From Polytrichum commune (taxonomy: Eukaryota > Streptophyta > Polytrichopsida > Polytrichales > Polytrichaceae): 64,000 nt of DNA. The notes below the pieces were generated by a model that was not told where the DNA came from, did not search any database, and was given only the letters and a program-made list of their open reading frames with translations. This document shows, piece by piece, positions 1 through 12,630 of the stretch. Position numbers and translations under genes: made by a program. The DNA is taken from assembly GCA_950295325.1 (NCBI GenBank), contig OX485803.1, forward strand, positions 25,854,001 to 25,918,000, written 5' to 3'. How positions within the stretch are numbered: position 1 is the stretch's first letter; the number at the start of each line of letters is the position of its first letter.

Positions 1-3000
1 TCGCATTTGCTGTCAGGGCTATTATGGATGTCCTTTGCTGTCCCTCATTTTCGGCATCTCTGACAGCTTTGCAAGCTTCGTACCCATCCATCACAGGCAT
101 CTGTCACAACCAGAACCACAGAATATCAGACAAATGAATTTCTAGATGCAGAGAACTACAAATATCTTCCTCAATCTTTTTTGGGAAATGTCGCCTGCTC
201 AAGTTCATGTTGCTACAAGATCTACAAATACAACAGCTTCAAAAGGCAATACGAACCTTGGCTATCACCAGCACAAAAATTGTGTCATAACCTAGATAGA
301 TGTCAAGGAGAATCCCTACGACTAAAAACCACAGACACACTTACATGAATAAATTTTGCTTCATGCAATCAAGAAGATACCTGACAGTCCATGAGGATAC
401 AATTGAAAGGAGGCTGGCCATTATTCATGCGGTTGACAACAGCTGTTAAAACCTCCCGCCCATTAGCAGCTTCATGTGTACAAGCCCCAAGCTTCCGTAG
501 CATTGCAACAGCCAGTTTCCGCAATAATGGTGTATCCTCGGCCACCATAATCTCTAGTTTCTCAAGGGGCTTTGGCATGGCCCGACCGAGAGTCTTGTTT
601 TTCTTGGGTCTAGCCCTTTGAAAATTGTTCAAGGTTCTGGTTGTAGGAGGAGGGCTCGCATCTTGAACTAGGTTGCTGACTTCAGGGAGAATCGGTGTGA
701 GGATGACTTTAGCAGCCTGCTCAGAAGTTGTAATTGGGAGTAAACTCGATAGAGACAGTTCTGCTTTCGCCGGACCTGTTGATGAGACCTCAGAATCACA
801 TCTGTAAGGATCATCCCACTCTTGCTGTTTAGCATAAGCTAATGCATTTGACGAAAGAATTCTTGGTCTGTCAGACTCTGTTATAGGTAAGGGATCCCCC
901 CCCTCACGAGCTATTTGTTGGAAGAGCTCTTTTAAGCGAGCAGAGTGTAATGGCCGCCTTACTGTGATAGAGTTTCGAACAGATCTTAACGCTGCCTTCA
1001 CAGGTTCTGGAGTATTAGAAGCTGTGACCCAGATAACTAAAAGGTTGCGCTGAATGTTTGTCAATTGCCGCTCATTCAAGTCAAGTTTCTCAAGACCAAG
1101 AGCATCAAGACATAAAGCAGAAGTCCCCGTTAAGAATCCTGCTTGTCGAAGGTACTCCTCAAGATAATCATGTTCAACAATACTTGGTAACAAGCTTATA
1201 TCAATAATCAATAATTGCCGTTCTTGTCCACTTAAAGCCTTTGATCCAATATTCTTCCAACTTTTCCAAAATTCATAACGGCTAGACCACTTTGGAACAG
1301 ATGCTCTTGGGCTCTTTGCACCCCCTTCCAATGCTAAAGTTGATGCCTGAACAGACTCTGCAATATACCTCTGTGTCAACCCTGAGGGTCCTTTTCTCTG
1401 GTCAGCCAATATTCCATTTAAAGCTCTCATGTGAAGTAAAATTTCATCCCATGTGTCGCATTGATGAGCCACAAGACCCCATGATTTAACCCATCGAGCA
1501 ACTACGGAGCGACAGTCAGCTTCTGGGATGCCAAGAACCACCTCAGCTCCTTGTAAAGAAGATGGTAGAAGGAAGGGGCCTCTTTCAATCTTCAAAGAAC
1601 GTTGGAAGGCAATCGTGAACTGAAACAAAGATCCTGGGCCGATCTTTTCCACAATCCTGATGTTCCCACCCATTATCTGTACAAGTGACTTGACAATGCC
1701 CAGGCCTAATCCTGTGCCTCCATGCCTGCAGATAGTCCATGTTGACATGAGGACTCATTTGGTAGTAGTAAGAAATATTGCTGGTATTCATTGAGTGAAG
1801 ACCTTCATGTAGCTATAATCTGTCAACATCAATTACAATGCAGTCAAACAAAGCATTAAAGGAAGTGGCTTACGTTCGAGTTGTGCTTGCATCGCCCTGA
1901 ACAAAGTTTTCGAAAACACGCTCCCTCAAGGCTGCATACACAGTTCCATTCAGAAAGTACCAATCAGATGCCTCGTACAAGATACAACAGTAAAGTCAAA
2001 CAAGTAACTAAAGGACATTATTCACATCAATGTAGTCTATACATGACCATGAGAAAGTGGGGGAGGTGGGGTTGGGGGGGGTACTACCTGGGTCTATTCC
2101 AGGGCCAGTGTCATCAACTTCAAACAGTAAAATAACTTCCTCATTGACTGAAGGTTCTGCAAATATATCTAGAGAAAAAGAGCTGAAGCTGCGGCGGTGA
2201 ATTCGACCAGCAGGAGTTAGCCCATCTTCTACTGTTGCAAGCCGGCCCCGAACGGATATTCTTCCTTTAGATGTGAACTTGATGCTGTTCCCAATCAAGT
2301 TTGTAAACACTTGCATAACCCGGGCGGAGTCCCCAATAACATTCTTAGGTACATCATCTAAGAGACACCAGAATCACAAGGTACAAATCAGTTGTGATTC
2401 AAACCATCTATATTCAATTCCCTAACCACTACACAGAATCCAGAATCACCTGCAAATTACAACTACACAACATGAACAAGATAAGTAGGTACCAATTGCC
2501 CAGATAAAGAAATGACCTGGAGCTTCATTGTACACTGTAGGTGGAGTGTTCAAAGTACACTGACCTGCAAGCTGTAGAGATATAAAAAGCCCTTTGTTAT
2601 CACACTGCACTGAGAAGACGTCTATCAGCGCTGTGAGCTCTGCCTCAAGATCAAATTCTGCTTTCTCAAGGATAAGCTTCCCAGATTCGACCTGCCAAAA
2701 GATTCTCGTTATAGATGCAGCTGATTTGGAGACTGTTAGTTGACCAGAACATAAAATATCTCATTCAAGTGAATACAGACCACCAAAATCATGTACAGCT
2801 ACCAGTGAAAGACAGTGGCCCTAACATGGTGGGGCATTCCAGTATCAGGTTGTTCGCTAAGGGAACACAATAACAAGTAACATCCTTGACTTGGAATATG
2901 GATGTGAGGAACAAATAAGTTCAAGACTTTTTCACCAAGGTACTCTCAGCTTACCATCACTTCTAGATGTAGATATGTTGATGAAAGTTGGAACGAGATG

Positions 3001-6000
3001 AAACATTTGACCAGGAATAAGACAATTTTTTTAAATTGAGGAAATAAACACAGAATACTATAAACAACTATCTACTTCATTCACCATCCTTCCAATATGC
3101 AGCAAGCAGGACACACCTAAAGTAGTACGTTCGCAAAGGAAGGAATGATTTGACAAAATGACAAGCCAGGACAGACTTAATTACAAAAAGGTCAAAGCAT
3201 AGAGAACACCTTTGCAATGTCAAGAGCAGAGTTGAGGAGAGCAACAAGCGAAGTTGCGCAGCGATGGATTTGCCGGACACTACTTTCAGTATCCTGTGAC
3301 AGTTTCTCTGATAAAAGCATGTCCAGCAGCCCAATGATGCAAGCCATCGGAGTCCGAAGTTCATGGCTGTTTCCAAAATGTCCCAAAAAGATGGAAGGCT
3401 CTCATCAGAATTGCATCTTACAAATGAAGAAAATGTGACACACCTACATTTGAAATTAATATCACAAATCCCAGATTCAACTTACAATCCTCAAAAGGTG
3501 TTGATTTCAATAATATAAACTAAAGCAGAGGGTAGACATCACAAATGTGCTTCAAACTGTAGCACTTACCTCATGCTTGACAAGAAGTTGGTCTTAGCAT
3601 CTCGACTAGCTTCAGCCCTACGCTTTGCCTCAGATTGCCTTAGAATTTCTGCCCTCAGCTTCTCCTCAGCTTGAACTTGTTCAACCAACAAGTATATAAG
3701 ACTGCAACCTATGAAGACAACTCCAAGAGAGAGCAGTGGCAAGGAGATCCAAGTAACTCTTGTGTAGTAGTCCATGGGGCCCCAGAAACTATGTCGAGGA
3801 ATCATAACCACCACTGCAAGCTTCACTGTTTGAAACTCATAAGGCCAACTATCAATAGAATAACGTTTGCCTCTGATACTCACATCACCAAAGCTGGTTC
3901 GCACTTTCACCAAATTTGCCAATCCAACTTCCTTCATAAGAAAGGACTTTGCTTCACTAAGAACAGAGTGCAGAGGGGCCACTTCACATTCAGATTTGTT
4001 CCGCTCAGCACAGTTGGTTGCATCTGAAGAAAAGAGGAGCTTCCCGTTCTGATCCGACAAAAAGATTCTACCCCCTGCCACATGGTTCAATCATCGTGTG
4101 CATTTTAAAATAGAACCAACATGCTATGTATTATTTAGAAAAAAGTACAATTGACCAGGTCAGACACTGTCTGTCTAAGTATGCACTCTCACTTGTAAGC
4201 AATACGTTAATGACAAATTTTACTTCAGTTTTCACAGTTGCAAGTTGGATCTAGGGGCTGACCTGGACTACGACTTTCAAAACATGTAGCCTAGTACTGA
4301 GAAGATAATTATCACCAATAGATTGTTCGATACCAATGAATCCCACTATATTTACCATTAACTTAAAATGCACTGGTGAATCTTGACTAGACCACTTCCG
4401 TGATCTCCATCCTTTCTGCCATACACATTGCAGGGTGCCAGAAAAGTAATCATAATCTGGGTGCCACAGCATTGCATGGCACTTTCAGACCTTCAAGTGT
4501 CAAGGATTTGCCAAAATACATGTTGGTGACCAATCTGGTCACCCATGACACTAAAGTATCAAAGAGGTGAGAAGAGATTTCCAAGCATTCTGAGAGGACA
4601 ACATGTACTGACCTTTCAAATCAAGAGAAGATATGAAGTTGTTTATTGCGACTGCACTGTGCCCAGAGTGGACAACAGCAATTTCCTTTGTACTGTGTGC
4701 TCGCACAGGTATTGCACACTGTATGAACGCTTGTTTAGCTGAAAAGAACAATGCAAGTAGTTCAATAAACAAGTTGGAACTCGCTTTCAAAATCTCTCGA
4801 TGAGGTAACATGCAGACATAGACCATAGTGCATCAGATTTCTGGCAGTCTCGGCAAGGTCCAGCAGGATATGGATGCCATTTAGTTGGGAATATTTGGCC
4901 TAAGAAAATTTATTCGAAGTTCAAGAGCTTGCAATCTTGTGACATTGCAATCAAAACGACCAGTGAGAACTTACTAACATAACTCCTTTCGATGAACCAG
5001 GAAAAACTGTTAACAGGCACTGTCAGCGCATCAATAAACCACTGCCTTGTGTGAAGAGGTGATCTCAAGTCCTCCACAATAGGAGAGGTTATAGGATCCC
5101 CTGTAATCTCATCCACAAACTCCTTGTAATACTGGGGGCTATCATCTGTAGAATTCGCATAAACCACAAAACTTCCCTGGTAGCCTTCAACTTCATTCTG
5201 GTTTCCACGAGCGTGTACCACAGTAAGTCCATTTAAGGCCGTAATACCCAATGTGGTGATAGTTGGCATGGCTTTAAATATCGACCATGATGCTGCCCGC
5301 ATCTGCCAAAAAAATTTGCATCAATAGGTGCTACTCTCAATAGGCATTTGCAGTGTGAGAACTGCAGAGATCATTATCATTCCAAAAGCAACTAATTCCT
5401 ACTCTACCAATCTGAATGAAAATCGAATGAAAGGGTTCTGTCAAGATTCAAGATAGGCATAGCAACTGGCTATCAGATTTCTAATGGCTGCTCCAGCTAA
5501 ACACTGAATGCAACACGACTAGCCAAACCAAGTGTTCTCAATCTTTGGTGAAATGATTTCAAGACAGAACTTGTCCAGCCCTAAGTAAGTGAGCTTCTCT
5601 CACAAAGTATGGAATGCAGCCACACTATCCCAAAGGCAGACATAGCCAAATATTGTCACTGTCCTTGTGCAAACACATCTTGTCTAAGCTCATCAAAAAA
5701 CTAGATCAGAATCACGTTACTCCATTGCCTTTAAAAAAATTGAAAGCAGAAGCATAAATGGCCCCAAGCAAGAGTAAATGATAGACAAGTTGCGAACCTT
5801 TTCTAGAGATTCAACACCAAAATCAACGCCAAAGAATTTTTTGTCCATCAAGTTTGCCACTGCCATAGAGCTATAAGTATTCATTTTGAAAATCCCATCC
5901 AGAAGCTCAGAAGTATTGACCAAGATTTCCAGTCGCAATGATTCCGATAAACTAGCCACTGCTGTTTTCGGGTAACTATGCGTGAAGTACCATGTGCTGA

Positions 6001-6169
6001 TTGTCAGCGCTCCAACTAGCACTGCAACTGTGACCTGCAGAATTCCAACCCCAGTCACCCTCAGAATGCTGAATAGCCTATAAACCCCTTTAACATCTGT
6101 CACAAAACAGCCTCCTCCACAATTGCACTTGTCAGCATACCAACTGCAATACCCATAATCAACTTCCAA
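1..6169 (-). CDS. CKI1: CKI1-type hybrid histidine kinase, 3' end outside window
   Basis: Membrane sensor kinase that starts a His-Asp phosphorelay of the cytokinin type. Read on the minus strand the exons are 6169-5798, 5302-4975, 4899-4810, 4738-4613, 4074-3570, 3366-3210, 2691-2565, 2357-2088, 1931-1874, 1725-381 and 100-1 (open). All phases agree, giving about 1,159 visible residues. Order: membrane segment near 39-62, an extracellular sensor region, a second membrane segment near 412-436 followed by a charged coiled stretch, the H box [10 protein letters not shown] with His about 475, N box NLIGNSIKF near 588-596, G1 DTGPGID, F motif FENFVQGD, G2 GGTGLGLG, a long linker, then a receiver with the acidic pair in VAEDTP and the phospho-acceptor Asp in ILMDCQMPVMDG (about 1124). 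The sensor region has no CHASE signature and resembles CKI1 rather than AHK2/3/4. The receiver Lys and stop lie beyond position 1. The start at 6169 is the first ATG of the exon and is uncertain. The donor at 4809 is weak. Confidence 0.9.
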
Positions 6170-7400
6170 GAGAAAGGGAAGCCAATGCCCACTTCTGCAA
6201 TCTCAGATTGTGAAACAGACATTTGAACTCCAAAAGAGAAGACGAGGTTGAAGATATATTCTAGGGCAGCAGATGCGTCGCATCCAACAACTGCGATTAA
6301 TACACCCATGAAGAATGAGGTTTGAGCTGACTCAATGCTCAAGGAGAAATTGCTCAGAATGTAGAGCTTGTCAAGATCTTTACTACACAGGGGGGCAGGA
6401 CATGCTGCAGCAAACTGCTGGAAGATGCAAGGATGCCACAAACCCCAAGGACCGATCATAAAATGGAATGAAGTCTAAATGTGATCGGTTAAAGAGGTGG
6501 TCCTTCACGTATCACCCTAAAGACACGCTCGATCGGCTATCCAATGAAAGATCTTGAAGAATCAGAATCCCAAGACCACCAAAAACCTTTTGATAAGTCG
6601 AGTGCTAGTGAACACAGTGGAGATGAATGGACATTTCTGGAAAGGATGAAACACTTCACAAGCTTAAATCGATATCTCACAAGACTTAAATTAAGAAAAA
6701 AGAACTCCACGAAGCTATACACAAAGATGTAATAGAACACGCAGGAACACTGCTCAATGCATCCAATCTCGCCTTCCGAACAGAGCCCATCAACTATAAA
6801 TTAGTTCCGTGCGTCACAAAGAAAAGGAGCTTGCACTCACAGTACATGCAAAAAGTTAAAGTGTCATCCTGCAACATACCCTACTTTACATCCACCTTCT
6901 TAGCCTTCACAATTCAATTGATTCAGTGACTGAAAAATCGACACCTCTTGTCACTTAGAGGCTCACGAGAAAAAGGACATGGGAATCTGAGGAATGCCGA
7001 GCCAAGAGTTTAACAAACCCTAACCCACAGTTTACGAACAACAATTCATCAGAAAGAAGAGAAACTACAATATATATATATATATACCATGATGACAACC
7101 CTGGAGACGGTAAGATTCCGAGATGGATGGGGGAGCTCCTCCATGGCCAAGTGAGAATCCGAGACACCATGAGCACCACTGCCCTGTGATGAAGAAGGCA
7201 TCATCTTCTTCTTCTTCCGAAGAAACGTAGATCTCAACATTTTCGTTACTGCAGCAACAACAGTAGTTGCACCTTTCGCTAGGTTGTTTGTTCCTGGACT
7301 GTCTCGAGTGATGCTCTTCTTCTTCTTCTTTACTACACTGCTGGACAACGAGCATCTTCTCCCTTTTAACAACAACACGAGCCCATCCACTCGACCCCCT
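6170..7400 (-). other. Unresolved 5' region of the CKI1-like gene
   Basis: Upstream of the first firm exon there are two open stretches on the same strand. One (6459-6100) reads two hydrophobic segments, but in another frame than the kinase exon it overlaps. Joining it would need an intron of only about 50 bp. The other (7390 to about 7090) starts with an ATG, is rich in Ser and Lys because of AAG/GAA repeats, and ends at a TA microsatellite near 7070-7087. I recognise neither product. A leader with GAAG-rich sequence is the simpler reading; an extra coding exon cannot be excluded. Confidence 0.4.
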
Positions 7401-7783
7401 TCTACAATTAATTAATTAGCCAGAGGGAGCATTTCAGCAGATTTCCTGTGAAGTGATGATGATCCGCAACCCCTGACGGCTGCCGCTGCTCAACCGACTG
7501 CAAACACGTCACGTCGCCAAATTTGGCTGCAGTAATGTGATATGGTCATGGCGAGAAACTTTGGTGCACCCGTTCCACAAGGAAACCATACCTACGAGGC
7601 CAGGATTCTGGCCCGTTTTTACTTTCAACCACCTGATAAATCCTCCTTCGTTACTACGAAGCCTCCCGGGTAGGTCTCCCGCTCTACTACAACATAGCGT
7701 CTCTATTGATATCACCTGCTTATTCTCCCTCCTGTCACCATTCCCATATCTTTTCCATGTCAACCTTGTGCCTGTCATTCGTC

Positions 7784-8120
7784 TACTCCTGATGCTCGTG
7801 TCCTTCCAACTTCCGGAGCTCCTCCGGTAACCAAATCTGCATACCTCCGTGATGTCAATCCTTATCCTGTCTTCACACACGAGCTTCGCCTAACTTCACC
7901 CCTTCTTTCAAACTAAATATCACGTACCAGATGAGAGAGACTATCAAGCCAACGTCTACTCTTGCTGTTCTTCCAACCTCCGGACAGGTTCTCCCGTAAC
8001 CCAATCTGCAAGCCCTCCGTGAAGTCAATCTCTTACCCCGTCTTCACCTGCCCTTCACCTGACTTATCTCCCCTTCTTCCAAATGGAACTCTCAGTTACC
8101 AGCAAAACCGAACCACCAAG
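7784..8120. repeat. Imperfect tandem duplication, about 170 bp unit
   Basis: Two diverged direct copies, about 7784-7955 and 7956-8120, share blocks such as CTTCCAACYTCCGGA, CCAAATCTGCA/CCCAATCTGCA, CCTCCGTGA and GTCTTCAC. Open frames here are a by-product of pyrimidine-rich sequence. No product is recognised. Confidence 0.65.
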
Positions 8121-8210
8121 ACGCAGCTACTATACCATCCGCAAGGTGCACTTGATCACTTAACCACTTCCCGTCCAAACACTACTCCAACTCGCCACAA
8201 GCCAGAAGGA

Positions 8211-8235
8211 ACACACACACACACACACACACACA
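8211..8235. repeat. CA microsatellite
   Basis: About 12 AC repeats. The flanks to 8720 are low-complexity: a TCC/CTC-rich tract near 8456-8500 and an AGAC tract near 8585-8605. No gene seen. Confidence 0.9.
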
Positions 8236-8829
8236 GAGGCGGGGTAGGGTAGGGTAGGTGTAGCGAAGAAAATGTGGATATGGTTCAAGGTTGTGATAAT
8301 AAGAATGGTGCGATAAGTGCCCTATGGCTCTCCTGCAACAACGAGCGCACTCAAGCCCTATTGCACTCTCCTCCTGTGCGACTTGCAAAAGCTTGGCCGT
8401 CCGCAAATACCACAACGAAACGAACAAAGCAGAAAAGAATATGATGATGTTCAACTGCCTCCTCCTCCTCCTTCTCCTCCTCTTCTCCTCCCTCCTCGTC
8501 GACCTTTTGTTGTGCAGTGGCTCTCACCTATACAAAGTTTCCTACGCGGCATCCATCCAGATAGCAAAGCTCGCATCAGCAAGGAGACAGACAGACAGAC
8601 GGACGAACAGACGGAAACATAAAATAGAAGAAAAGCGCACAAAAGTGCCCAATTGCTTCCCTTCACCACACCAGCCAAGCTTCCCTTCACTTCACTTCAG
8701 AAGTTAAGTTGTTCGCCGAGAGTGCGAGAGTGCGAGAGCTTGTGCCTGTGAGGAGGGTGTGGGTCCTCTAAAGCCCTCTAAATTAGGAACAAACGTCAAA
8801 AGTAACGTAACAAGAAAGACAAGACATGT

Positions 8830-9480
8830 TGTTAAGTTATGTCTTAACTTAAAATGGTGCGCCTCGGGTTCACTTATTAAAGCCCATCCCCAATGAACGG
8901 AATGGAAGGGACAACCGATTTGTCTAATTAGTGTGGGTTACCATTCCGAGTTACGTGTTGCTATAACTTTTTACCCAACTACGTTATATCCATATTCTGC
9001 AGTGTGCATACTAACTCCACTAACTAGGATAATTTAGTGTTGTTACCATCCTACCTTGCTCAACATTGATTCTCAAATTCTCTGACAATTAGTGTTAGAC
9101 ATGAATGCGACCGCTACCTTCCCTACTGCCACCTCCCTTATTATGTCCTTTTTTTGCTCATATCCTTACTAACACTAAATTCCAACATGTAACTTCCATA
9201 CTAACTACACTAACTAGGATATTTAGTGTCTGGTTGTATTTAGTGTTGTTACCACCCTACCCTGCTCAACACTAATTCTCAATTCCTTGATAATTAGTGT
9301 TAGACATAAATGTGGCCGCTACCTTCCCTACTGCCACCTCCCTTATTCTATCCTCTTTTTTCATATCCTTACTAACACTAAATTCAAACATGTAACTTCC
9401 ACATATTACCATAGTTGATATTTAGTGTTTGAGTTTACATTTAATGTTACTTACTTTCATAGGGTCATTGATATTTAGTG
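8830..9480. repeat. Tandem duplication (about 205 bp) packed with TAGTGTT motifs
   Basis: Two adjacent copies of about 205 bp (near 9000-9205 and 9206-9420). The block TAGTGTTGTTACC recurs at 9035 and 9241, and TTACTAACACTAAAT recurs near 9166 and 9369. TTAGTGT and its complement ACACTAA occur ten or more times in both orientations between 8930 and 9480. Short motifs clustered in both orientations are typical of the subterminal region of CACTA or hAT DNA transposons. No transposase is seen next to it, so an element end is only inferred. Confidence 0.6.
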
Positions 9481-10034
9481 TATGTGTCCGTAATTATACC
9501 AAAAACGATATAGATACAGATGATGAACCAGTTGAGTTTGAGAAACAAGGAAACGGTAGAACCGTGAGGCTCTGTCTTTTCTTATGAAGACTACAACTGT
9601 AATTGTCCAGTTTGCTCATTCCAGTCCATGGCTATTTTCTATATCTATAACCAAATCTTTCTTGAATTTTGTGCACCATTTTCTCAAATGCAGGTCAATG
9701 ATTGAAGCTACCAAAATAACTATACTTAACTAGGAGTTTTTCAATACATTTTAGGAGAAACTATAATTAACTATATATATATAACACTATAGTTAACATC
9801 CACATTAAATCAAATGGACCAAAAATAGCAAGAACAAGAAACGTCCAAGTGTGAACACAAAGTGGTTAGGAAATTTGCTCTTGAAACAGAAAAGTTGATG
9901 CATAGTCTTTGTCCTATAGACAGAGCCAATAAACGGTTGAAGTTCAAGACTTGGGGAGAACCGCCGACGAGTTTAGAGGAATCTTGTAGAATATACCCTT
10001 TGAATTTATAAAGAAAAAAAAACCCCGAGAGAGG
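9481..10034. other. No gene seen
   Basis: AT-rich intergenic sequence without a convincing open frame, ending in a short A tract at about 10013-10022. Confidence 0.6.
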
Positions 10035-10290
10035 ATCACAACATGTAACCGCTTGGACTTGGAAGCACTAGGATCTTGCCCTATTATGCCCAAAAATGTC
10101 CCCGGACACCGCCCGTCCCTTACTCGGTGTCAAACATGTTGGGGTCCGGTTTAGGTCACCATTGATAAAGACCGAGCACGTTAGTTGGTTGAGAGAAGAA
10201 AGAAGTGAGCCGCTAGGTGTGCTTCGAGTACAACGGAGAATCATTCATCCGACGACAAAGGACAAGTGACGATAGACATGTACGTTAAGT
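10035..10290 (+). repeat. Dispersed repeat family B, copy 1
   Basis: Contains CAACATGTAACCGCTTGG, then TTGGAAGCACTAGGATCT and a C-rich stretch. The first part recurs at 63788-63870 and, more diverged, at 32745-32830. The second part (GAAGAAAGAAGTGAGCC and following) recurs at 12060-12290. Non-coding and probably part of a larger retroelement. Confidence 0.6.
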
Positions 10291-11224
10291 GATGAGCGAA
10301 GAAATAAGTGTGGTTGATTTAATCTTAGAGGGTTTTCCAAAGAAAAATTAGGAACACGTCTCCAAAAGCAACGGTAGATATGTCCATGACCTCGCATCTA
10401 AGATGGTGCTAGAGTAGCCCCGGTCCCTTTAACCCTTATTACCCCTAAAGAGTTTGAGTTTTTTTTTTTTTTTTGGGTCTTCAAGGTCAATTGTGAAATG
10501 AGGTTTGCAACCTTTCGTTATGGAACATTCATGAAGTAGAATGTTGACACAAAGTTGGAGAATGTGTATATACAGTTGGAATTCCTATACAAGGTGATGA
10601 GTTTTGTGTGTCCATTTTCAAAGCAAATTTTTTTAAGAAAAGCTTCATAAAATGAATATGGTATTTGTTTGCTTATGTTTTGTAGATAAGTTCATCTTAT
10701 GAAGACGTTTGATTTCTTTTTAATTGCATGAGAAAATATGACCGTACATGTAGAGTATGAGCAACATTTCTTGATGAAATTGGAAACTTGTCACACATTT
10801 CATCGAAGTTGATGTTTTGTTCCTACTTGTTTCTATCTCTTTAACGTGCATATAGTAACGTCTTGGTGATGCACATGCTCAAATGTGAAACAAAACTCAT
10901 ACGATTTCGCATTTCTTGTGATTTGCTCAAGTTTAAATCTTTGAAAAATCAACATTTAGGTAATTTAAGCTTCTTACTATTTTATATTTATATTTTTTGT
11001 AGGACTAATGAGAAATAATCCCAAGAATTCTTCTTTGGAGATAAATATCATTCAAGAATTGAAAGTCGATAGTATTCATAAATATAGCAATGTTGTTGGG
11101 AAAACCATTCATCAGTTGAAGGGTTGGCCGTGAGCTCCACGAAGAATCATAAGAATACGGAGAATTCAAATCCACTTTTCAAAACATCATTATGAAGACC
11201 TTGCAGACTCCCCCACAAAAAATC
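10291..11224. other. No gene seen
   Basis: AT-rich sequence with a T tract at about 10458-10475. Frames are short and of skewed composition. Confidence 0.5.
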
Positions 11225-11480
11225 TCTTCTCAAAAAATACCTCAACTACACTACTCTACACTCAACATTGAACACAATTGGGAGGACCTATATATCTAGT
11301 TACGAAATCAACAAACATGCACTTCCAATAACCATGACTAAATCAAAGGACATTCAATTTTCAATCCACTTTTTGCAGATGTTTCATCATAGAGTTTGCT
11401 AATGCGACACTAGTTTTGTTGTGTAGACCTAATCAATAGAAAGTTGGAGAACATGAAAAATGAACCAAATAACACCCACA
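11225..11480 (+). repeat. Dispersed repeat family A, copy 1
   Basis: Shares ACTCAACATTGAACACAATT, AATCAACAAACATGCA, TTTGCTAATGCGACACTAG and AGTTGGAGAACATGA with four other places in the window: 16960-17225 and 19610-19915 (inverted), 23690-23910 and 24745-25075 (direct). Non-coding. Confidence 0.7.
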
Positions 11481-12059
11481 TCCCTTAAAAGCCTCAAGAA
11501 TGGACCCCAGGGCACAACTCAAACAAATAATTACAGCCTGGGGCTCGTCCAAAAATTTCACAAAGGCATAGATTATGTACACATAATTGTACATATAATC
11601 TAGATTTTGTTTCAAAAAATGAGAGATATGTTTCAAATAATCCACAACTTTCAAGTATTGAAAAGGGGTTGATGAGTTTCAGAAGAGGAGCAAGAGAGAA
11701 GCCACCAAGAGAAGTCGGGAAGAGAGTTAAGGTCAGGGCTTTCAAGCCAAAAGAATCAATATTATCTTCAAATTTTTGTAGATTATATAATTTATAATTA
11801 GGTTTGATGGAGACCATATTATGGACTCGCCCCCCTGTCCAAGAGAAAGTCCACATTATTTTCAAATTATTCATGTATTACAACACATAGACATGTTCAA
11901 ATCAAAAAATTGTTACGTATTATGGACAATCTCAATGTGCACTACATCATTCCATTCTAAGTTATGTAAAAGTATATTCTTTGGTATGAATGTACAAGGA
12001 TAATATGGATGGATTATTTGTTACAAATTATTTGTTTGAGTTGCCACCCCAGGGAATGG
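11481..12059. other. No gene seen
   Basis: AT-rich. A minus-strand open frame (11874-11494) has no recognisable domain and looks like chance. Confidence 0.5.
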
Positions 12060-12290
12060 ACCTCAAAAGCAATGGAAAATATGTGCATGACCTCACACCT
12101 AAATGACACTCATATAAGTGACCATGGTCCCTTAATTGGTAGCACCATTGACGGGACAAAGCACTTTGATTGAAGAAGAAAAGAAGTGAGCCCCTGAGTA
12201 CAAAGCTTCATTCGCCTACAAACCAATCAAAATCGATGACAAATGACAACTAACGATGGACTTGTAATGAAAGCGATGAAATGGCGAAGG
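12060..12290 (+). repeat. Dispersed repeat family B, second-half copy
   Basis: Diverged copy of the second part of the 10035-10290 repeat, sharing ACCATTGA, GAAGAAGAAAAGAAGTGAGCC, ATGACAA and ACGATGGACTTGTA. It abuts the MITE at 12293. Confidence 0.5.
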
Positions 12291-12292
12291 TG

Positions 12293-12630
12293 CACTAAAT
12301 AGTCTTATTAGTGTGGCGGGAAACTTAGCGTGGGTCACACTTGTTTTCTAGTTGATGTGGGACTAATGTGGGTTCATAACCTTGGGTATTTTTCTAAGTC
12401 TTCATGAAGACTTCTAACCAACACATTGAATATTAGTTATACGATAACAATAGCACACAAAAAAGTACCCATGTTAACTTTCTAGAAAATCATTTGATGC
12501 AGCTCACACTAATTTTCTATTATAAATTAACGTGGGTTGAAAATTGATGTCGCCCACTTTGATTCTCATTATGAAAATTAGCATGCGCTCTAGAAAATCA
12601 TTGTGGCCCACATAATAGGACTATTTAGTG
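12293..12630. mobile_element. CACTA-like MITE, 338 bp
   Basis: The left end reads CACTAAATAGTCTTATTAG. The right end, reverse-complemented, reads CACTAAATAGTCCTATTAT. The ends start with CACTA as in that superfamily and the interior is non-coding. The three bases on each side (GTG left, TAG right) do not match, so no target duplication is visible. A related end with the ACACTGAAAGTC / GGGCCACAATAATTTC pattern lies at 15441-15540. Confidence 0.6.

Noticed and set aside
4251-4472. 73-codon open frame between kinase exons as an extra sensor exon
   Set aside because: The exons on either side join in phase without it and match the family order (LDLKG followed by GRIFL). The frame does not fit between them.
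7049-7390. Lys/Ser-rich protein from 7390
   Set aside because: The Lys runs come from AAG microsatellite-like sequence and no domain or conserved junction supports it. Kept only as a possible leader exon.
8211-8235. CRISPR-like or other regularly spaced array
   Set aside because: Plain CA repeat. No spaced repeats of CRISPR type occur in the window, and the DNA is eukaryotic.
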